In this document: positions 6,990 through 10,490 of the stretch, in pieces
Position numbering within the stretch: position 1 is the first letter of the stretch
How the letters are laid out: each line of letters opens with the position of its first letter
Source: an uncultured bacterium
GTDB taxonomy: Bacteria; Eisenbacteria; RBG-16-71-46; CAIMUX01
Direction: 5' to 3'
Length of the DNA stretch: 10,490 bases
Assembly (NCBI GenBank): GCA_946886185.1
Contig: CAMPIC010000050.1
Span: 1 to 10,490, forward strand
Program-made: the position numbers and the translations under genes
The notes under the pieces: model-generated
Seen by the model: only the letters and a program-made list of their open reading frames with translations
The model's database searches: none
What the model was told of the DNA's origin: nothing

Positions 6990-7068
6990 CTCGCTCGAGC
7001 CGGAGGTCCGATCCCGAAATCGCATCCGGGCGAAACCTTCCGGTTCATTGACGGAGTTCCAGTTCCGG

Positions 7069-8241
7069 TTAGAAGCCCGCCAATCCGTTTGCGCCCATCG
7101 GCAGCCCCGATTCGAAGGGAAGCGGCACCAAGGACCCGTCCCCTTGGATCTCGAAGGAAGCGAGTTCATGCGATCCACTCAGCAACGCATAGAGAAAGCG
7201 CCCGTCCCGGCTGATCGTGAGATCGATGGGGGAGCTTCCGTCGCCGGTCACGCCGGTCCGTCCATCCGCATCGAGCAGCTCGATCTGGCCGTCGGCCAGC
7301 ACCCGATAGCCGCTGATCGAGCCGCTTCCGGTGTTGGTGGTGTAGACGAAATTCTCATCCGGAGTCACCGCGACCCAGCACGCGGCCGTCTGATGCGTCG
7401 GGACGGAGGGAGAGATGACATCCAGATTCCCACCCGTGAGTAGGTAAGACGAGACCGCGCTGGCATTCTCCGCGCCGCCGAACGCTTCGGAGACGAAGAC
7501 GTGATTCGATTCGGTGATCGCGAAGCCGAACGGCGTCGTACCCGCGGATGCTTGGACATTCGGGCCGGAAGACGTTCCGTCGCCCGCGACGTCATAGGTG
7601 ACGACGTTATTCGTCATTTTCTCCGTAACGACCAGGATGCTTCCGTCCGGCGAGAATTCGATCTGGGCGGGGCCGACATCGGCTCCGCTCAAGCCTTGCG
7701 CGCTTCCCGCGATGGGGCTGAGCTCTCCGTTGAAGTCCACTTCGAATCCCTGGATGCCTGCAGGAGATCCTGCGTTCAGGACGTAAACCAGGTTGTCGTG
7801 GATCGTGACGCTGATCGGCATGGTGCCCAAGCTCGGCTCGACGTCGGTCAGCATCACGGACAACCCATGGATTCGAAACACCGAGATGTCATTGCTTCCG
7901 GCGTTGACCGCAACCATCCAGGATTCATCGGGCGAGACCGTGACTCCTCCCTGGTTTCCGAGCCCCGTCCCAGTGCCCAATCCTCCGGTTTCAATCGGGG
8001 GCAACTGAGTCAAGGAGCCATCGAGGTTGCGCCGATATCGCAGGATCTCGTTTCCGCCGCTGGCGTTGCTGGCCGTGAAGAGGCCTCCCCCCGCCTGGAA
8101 ACGAACCGTCCCATCAGTGAGGCCGCTGGTCTCCGCGCTACCGCTCACGCTGGGGGAAATCGGATCGTTCGTCTGGCAGCCGGTCATCGCGCCGATGGCC
8201 AAGAACATTGCCGCGCATCGCACTATCGAAACTTTCGTCAT
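7069..8241 (-). CDS. Lipoprotein with lactonase-type beta-propeller
   Basis: The 390-residue protein begins with a lipoprotein signal: basic start, hydrophobic core and lipobox M-T-G-C with Cys22; residue 23 is Gln, so outer-membrane sorting is plausible. The rest is a repeated beta-propeller. Blades carry a phrase like V-x-V-S-P-D-E-x-x-x-V-x-V-x-N-x-G-x-x-x-I-S-V-F: at 99-123, 143-168, 192-217, 238-267, 289-314 and 339-365, with an incomplete one near 52-80, giving about seven. This fits the lactonase / 6-phosphogluconolactonase-like propeller family (PF10282 type) or YVTN-like proteins. A surface lipoprotein with this fold need not be a lactonase; binding or structural roles are common, and I see no decisive catalytic residues. 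The start is set by GGGAGG a few bases upstream; the in-frame extension to 9168 would run through ygiQ and is spurious. It is divergent from ygiQ. Confidence 0.88.
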   Translation of the reverse strand: MTKVSIVRCAAMFLAIGAMTGCQTNDPISPSVSGSAETSGLTDGTVRFQAGGGLFTASNASGGNEILRYRRNLDGSLTQLPPIETGGLGTGTGLGNQGGVTVSPDESWMVAVNAGSNDISVFRIHGLSVMLTDVEPSLGTMPISVTIHDNLVYVLNAGSPAGIQGFEVDFNGELSPIAGSAQGLSGADVGPAQIEFSPDGSILVVTEKMTNNVVTYDVAGDGTSSGPNVQASAGTTPFGFAITESNHVFVSEAFGGAENASAVSSYLLTGGNLDVISPSVPTHQTAACWVAVTPDENFVYTTNTGSGSISGYRVLADGQIELLDADGRTGVTGDGSSPIDLTISRDGRFLYALLSGSHELASFEIQGDGSLVPLPFESGLPMGANGLAGF

Positions 8242-8652
8242 GACGCCTCCCTGGAACTGAGATGAGGATCGGATCACGGCTGCACATCGATGGCCGACCG
8301 TGTGAATACGGGAATCGCCGGTTGCGCCGCTCCAGGCAAAGTCGGTCCAGAAAGTGACGCGATCGAGACTGCGATCGCTTGCTTGCACGGACCTTTGGCA
8401 GCGTTCGTCTCGATCTTGCGCTGCCATGACCTCGAATCCTCGCTCATTCGTTTCTACATAGTTTTCGTGCCGTCTTGTAACTCGCCGCGCGGCGACACGG
8501 GCGTGCCGGCGCAGGAGCTTGCCAACGGCGCCTCCACCGAACCGGCGATTCCCCCGGAACCGCGATGCCCGAGCCCGCCTCCATGCAGCGTGACCGGAGA
8601 AAACCAAGAAATTCAGATCCTTTCGACCGCGGTTGGCCCTACGCTCAACCGA
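8242..8652. other. Divergent intergenic region between the lipoprotein gene and ygiQ
   Basis: These 411 bp must carry both divergent promoters. The most AT-rich part is about 8440-8480 (TTTCTACATAGTTTTCGTG), where a TACATA and its complement TATGTA occur, but no -35 box is correctly spaced on either strand. A 12-bp palindrome, CGCCGCGCGGCG, lies near 8484-8495. The ygiQ frame is open back to 8266, but the translation has no family similarity and no ribosome binding site, so I treat it as non-coding. Confidence 0.45.
8246..8251 (-). promoter_or_regulatory. Shine-Dalgarno site of the beta-propeller lipoprotein
   Basis: GGGAGG on the minus strand lies 4 nt before ATG 8241. Together with the lipobox 22 codons in, it fixes the start. 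Confidence 0.7.
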
Positions 8653-10490
8653 ATGGACACGGAACGGTCTACAAATAGGTATGCGGCCCCGTTCGGCGGA
8701 ATCGCCTTCGCGAAATCCGACCCGCGCGCTCGGGCCGAATTCCTGCCCATGACGCGCGCAGAACTGGAAGCTCAGGGCAAATCCGAAGTGGACGTCGTCT
8801 TCGTGACGGGAGACGCCTACGTCGATCACCCCAGCTTCGCCATGGCAATTCTCGGTCGGCTCCTGGAAGGTGCGGGATTTCGCGTCGCAATCCTGAGTCA
8901 GCCGGATTGGCGGAGCGCGGAGCCGTGGCGAACCTTCGGGCGTCCGCGCCTCTTCTTCGGGATCAGCGCCGGAAACATGGACTCCATGATCAACCGCTAC
9001 ACGGCGAATCGGAAAGTCCGCAACGACGATGCCTACTCGCCCGGCGGCGAGATCGGCCGGCGACCCGATCGCGCCACGCTCGCCTACTGCCAGCGCGCCC
9101 GCGAAGCGTATCCCGGCACTCCCGTGATCGCCGGCGGTGTCGAGGCCAGCCTCCGGCGCATCGCGCACTACGACTACTGGGGCGATACGGTGCGCCGATC
9201 GATCCTCATGGACTGCAAGGCGGATCTCCTCGTGTTCGGGATGGGGGAGCGAACCATTCTGGAAGTCGCGCGGCGCCTCGACCGTGGAGAGACGCTCAAG
9301 GATCTACGCGATCTTCGAGGGGTGGCCTATCGACTCGGCGCGAAGGAGACGCTTCCACCGTGGACCGCTCCCGCGGCGGGGTTCCGTGCCGACGTTCGCG
9401 GGGGTGTTGTTTCCGGGGGCGAATCTGCGGGCGTTCGTGCGGACACTGCTGCTGAGCGCGAAGCCCTCGGTGCTGGTGGCGGTGCCCACCCTGGCAGGTC
9501 GAGCTCGGACGGAGGGTCCGACGTCGTCCTCCCCAGCTACGAGGAAGTGGCGCGGGACAAGGTCGCTTTCGCGAGGATGACGCGGGCCGCCCATCACGAG
9601 ACCAATCCCTACAATGCGCGCCGTCTCATCCAGCGCCATGCGGCTGAAACAGTGGTGGTCAATCCTCCGTCGCTCCCGCTCTCGCAGACGGAAATGGATG
9701 TGGTCTACGACCAGCCGTTCACGCGCGAGCCCCATCCGAGCTACGCCGGAAGAAAGATCCCCGCCTTCGAAGTCATCCGCACTTCCGTGCAGATCATGCG
9801 CGGCTGTTTCGGTGGGTGCACGTTCTGCTCCATCACCGCGCACGAAGGGCGAATCATCCAGAGCCGCAGCCCCGAATCTGTCCTGGCGGAGCTCCGGAGC
9901 ATGTCCAAAGATCGCGGATTCACCGGCGTCGTGAGCGACATCGGAGGTCCGACCGCGAACATGTACCAGATGCGCTGCACGAAGCCGGAGGTGGAAGCGG
10001 TCTGCCGGCGGCAGAGCTGCGTGCATCCGAAGATCTGCAAGCTCCTCGGAACCGATCATGGCCCGCTGATCGATCTCATGAAGGACGCCCGCGCCCTGCC
10101 AGGTGTGAAAAAGGTGTTCGTCGCGTCCGGAATCCGGATGGACCTGGCCCGACGCGATCCCCAATACATGAAAGAGCTGGTCACGCATCACGTCGGCGGC
10201 TATCTCAAGGTCGCTCCGGAGCATACCGACCCGCGCGTCCTCGAAATGATGAAGAAGCCGGGGAAGGAAGACTTCCTGGAGTTCGACCGCGAATTCAAGA
10301 AAGCCTCGCGCGCGGCCGGGAAGGATCAATATCTGATTCCGTATTTCATCGCGAGCCATCCGGGGAGTGATCTCGACGCGATGATCGACCTCGCGCTCTT
10401 CCTGAAGAGGAGCGGCTACAAGCCGGATCAGGTCCAGGACTTCATCCCGAGTCCGTTCGACATCGCGGCGTGCATGTATCACACCGGCAT
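8653..10490 (+). CDS. ygiQ: YgiQ-family radical SAM protein (3' truncated by window)
   Basis: 612 codons are present and the frame is still open at the right edge; the E. coli protein is a little over 700 residues. The N-terminal domain shows family signatures: P-M-T-R-A-E-L (32-38), [33 protein letters not shown] and [12 protein letters not shown]. The radical SAM motif C-F-G-G-C-T-F-C (Cys385, 389, 392) should bind the 4Fe-4S cluster that cleaves SAM. Further family cysteines at 442, 451, 456 and 462 may ligate an auxiliary cluster. The segment near 237-295 is a Gly/Ala-rich linker; E. coli YgiQ has an unrelated linker in the same place. ATG 8653 gives the same distance to P-M-T-R as E. coli but has no clear Shine-Dalgarno sequence. 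The reaction is unknown (UPF0313). It is the only plus-strand gene in the right part. Confidence 0.95.
   Translation, partial: MDTERSTNRYAAPFGGIAFAKSDPRARAEFLPMTRAELEAQGKSEVDVVFVTGDAYVDHPSFAMAILGRLLEGAGFRVAILSQPDWRSAEPWRTFGRPRLFFGISAGNMDSMINRYTANRKVRNDDAYSPGGEIGRRPDRATLAYCQRAREAYPGTPVIAGGVEASLRRIAHYDYWGDTVRRSILMDCKADLLVFGMGERTILEVARRLDRGETLKDLRDLRGVAYRLGAKETLPPWTAPAAGFRADVRGGVVSGGESAGVRADTAAEREALGAGGGAHPGRSSSDGGSDVVLPSYEEVARDKVAFARMTRAAHHETNPYNARRLIQRHAAETVVVNPPSLPLSQTEMDVVYDQPFTREPHPSYAGRKIPAFEVIRTSVQIMRGCFGGCTFCSITAHEGRIIQSRSPESVLAELRSMSKDRGFTGVVSDIGGPTANMYQMRCTKPEVEAVCRRQSCVHPKICKLLGTDHGPLIDLMKDARALPGVKKVFVASGIRMDLARRDPQYMKELVTHHVGGYLKVAPEHTDPRVLEMMKKPGKEDFLEFDREFKKASRAAGKDQYLIPYFIASHPGSDLDAMIDLALFLKRSGYKPDQVQDFIPSPFDIAACMYHTG

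Noticed and set aside
8266..8652. Upstream extension of ygiQ in the open frame
   Set aside because: There is no similarity to family N-termini and no ribosome binding site; ATG 8653 already gives the family's usual N-terminal length.
8242..9168. N-terminal extension of the beta-propeller protein
   Set aside because: It would overlap ygiQ and precede the lipoprotein signal; the Shine-Dalgarno site and lipobox place the start at 8241.
9361..9540. Gly/Ala-rich segment of ygiQ as a foreign insertion
   Set aside because: E. coli YgiQ also has a variable low-complexity linker at this place, so it is probably a normal family linker.
9304..10482. 392-codon open frame on the minus strand
   Set aside because: It is antisense to ygiQ, whose frame is conserved and carries the radical SAM cysteines; this is a codon-bias shadow.

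Overview
The window is GC-rich bacterial chromosome with long spurious reading frames opposite the real genes, as high-GC codon bias produces. The gene mix is a COG3903-type ATPase/TPR regulator, a membrane Ser/Thr kinase, a beta-propeller lipoprotein and the housekeeping genes yqeY, rsmB and ygiQ. This fits an uncultured or environmental Gram-negative of a large-genome phylum (for example Myxococcota, Gemmatimonadota, Planctomycetota or Eiseniibacteriota). That placement is inference only; no rRNA, tRNA or phylogenetic marker is readable here.

Layout. (1) 1-1626, plus strand: C-terminal part of a large ATPase/TPR signalling protein that begins left of the window. Its last TPR is cut by an in-frame TGA at 1429-1431, and homologous-looking coding sequence continues in the same frame to 1626. 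(2) 1649-2260, minus: an unrecognised small exported protein with a strong Shine-Dalgarno sequence, convergent with (1). (3) 2261-2723: non-coding, with a 29-30-bp tandem repeat that ends beside the yqeY stop codon. (4) 2724-3173, minus: YqeY. (5) 3437-5071, minus: a kinase with six predicted membrane helices followed by a cytoplasmic Hanks-type kinase domain. (6) 5275-6858, minus: RsmB-type rRNA cytosine-C5 methyltransferase with an unusual acidic insertion. (7) 7069-8241, minus: a lipoprotein with a lactonase-type beta-propeller, followed by a perfect 12-bp hairpin. (8) 8242-8652: divergent intergenic region. (9) 8653 to the right edge, plus: YgiQ-family radical SAM protein, truncated by the window.

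The minus-strand genes are separated by about 200-260 bp gaps and need not form one operon. No obvious single pathway links them: yqeY, rsmB and ygiQ relate to translation or RNA modification or are housekeeping, while the TPR protein and the kinase are signalling genes.

I found no defence locus, CRISPR array, complete mobile element or clearly new multi-gene system. The best leads are the interrupted TPR regulator, the tandem repeat beside yqeY and the modified RsmB.
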